A DNA stretch of 64,000 nucleotides from Conchocele bisecta (lineage: Eukaryota; Mollusca; Bivalvia; Lucinida; Thyasiridae): NCBI GenBank assembly GCA_029237695.1, contig CM055278.1:70299188-70363187 (forward strand), written 5' to 3'. The stretch's first letter is position 1. Each line of letters opens with the position of its first letter. This document shows positions 63,365 through 64,000 of the stretch, piece by piece. Below the pieces are notes generated by a model that worked only from the letters and a program-made list of their open reading frames with translations, did not search any database and was not told where the DNA came from. The position numbers and the translations under genes were made by a program.

Positions 63365-64000
63365 AAAAGAAAATATTTACGATTTTCCCATCAAAATGGT
63401 ATATCCTCAGCATGGAATGGGTTAAACATGTAATAAATGACATCAAGCAGCTTGATTGGCTGAGCCTGAGCTGTGATACAGCTCGGGGTCAGACAATTAA
63501 ATTGTTTGATCGCTAGCTTAAACATAGTTTATTGCATATAAGTACAATGGGCTTTGGCTACAAGTTACCACAACATTAGTTACAGCCCTTACCCTAATTG
63601 ATTAATTGTGAGATATTCAGAAAAATTGATACTATTGGAAAGATTACCGCAGGCTGATGCATACGTACCTGTGTTGAACCTTATATGTCACAGAAACGAA
63701 TATATCACACGTGTGATATATTCGTGCGAATGTGTCACCACATGGTGAAGAATACGTACGAATACATCATACAAATGTGTGACGTTTACGTTTGGCATCA
63801 CTACCCCTTGCAACAAAAACGAATGTGGCACATGTTACAAAAACTCGAACACAAATTTATAAAATATTGTCCAGACGAATATGACCTTGCATGTCGATAC
63901 CGATTATTTAAGTCCCCGTCCAATAGGACTAGGCTATCATGAATGTGTCTTGTCTTGCCAAAGGAGACGCCGAATCGACCAGTGGCGGGATTCTAACTCG

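Larger units (their letters stand above)
62296..64000. other. SLC5 intron or upstream DNA, no exon found
   Basis: Holds a hairpin at 62498-62592, a repeat (CATTTACGGAAGATATCACA) at 62.85-62.97 kb, a family G hairpin at 63.28-63.36 kb and a short palindrome CGAATATATCACACGTGTGATATATTCG at 63697-63724. The last 30 bases (GGCGGGATTCTAACTCG) resemble the start of a tRNA-derived repeat cut by the edge. Confidence 0.4.

Overview
The window looks like a stretch of a bilaterian animal chromosome, most likely a bivalve or other mollusc. It is AT-rich and has spliced genes with long introns. It holds a secretin/Methuselah-type receptor with an N-terminal Cys-rich motif of a kind expanded in molluscs, and is saturated with short non-autonomous DNA transposons (MITEs), foldback elements and minisatellites. 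Species assignment is inference; I could not search a database. No prokaryotic operon, CRISPR array or prophage is present, and no functional tRNA or rRNA gene was found.

The backbone is one gene on the minus strand, an SLC5-family sodium/solute symporter of the SLC5A6/A8/A12 clade. I resolved eleven consecutive exons between 62295 and 30785. All have AG/GT borders and every codon phase joins, giving about 431 residues from the middle of the transporter to just past its last conserved membrane segment. The 5' exons lie beyond the right edge of the window. The 3' end is not proven; two Ser/Thr-rich minus-strand ORFs near 12.0 kb and 10.4 kb are candidates for tail exons. The introns (up to 9 kb) carry most of the mobile elements described.

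Left third (1-30 kb): the edge holds a fragment of a repetitive mollusc/cnidarian gene family, then an element with a 5-bp target duplication, a ~200-bp tandem array and an orphan exon at 3.2-3.4 kb. An array of AAAC-nnnn-GTTT near-palindromes lies at 7.8-8.1 kb. A receptor pseudogene at 15.95-18.95 kb (plus strand) carries three frameshifts and a 451-bp foldback element inserted exactly at a TA. A 40-bp minisatellite of about 32 units lies at 26.7-28.0 kb.

Middle (30-52 kb): SLC5 exons alternate with nested elements. These include a three-copy repeat with a tRNA-like internal promoter (31.2-33.8 kb) and a 6.6-kb terminal-inverted-repeat element (40.8-47.35 kb). The latter carries a decayed gene of the 'HAFTGCDT' family and is itself invaded by a 1.5-kb inverted-repeat element.

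Right third (52-64 kb): a 4.8-kb long inverted repeat fills the largest part of one SLC5 intron. Next come a tandem duplication of a hairpin MITE, an 81-bp tandem array ending in an inverted unit, and five clustered SLC5 exons.

At least ten MITE/foldback families recur (called A, B, C, D, E, T, G, R5, CAGTAGCG-foldback and TTCGTTCCC-foldback below). Nesting gives relative ages: A is younger than T, the K repeat is younger than C, and the ACACTGT element is younger than the TTCGTTCCC foldback. I found no convincing new functional system. The best leads are the TIR element carrying the HAFTGCDT gene, the unidentified exon-like ORFs and the palindrome array.
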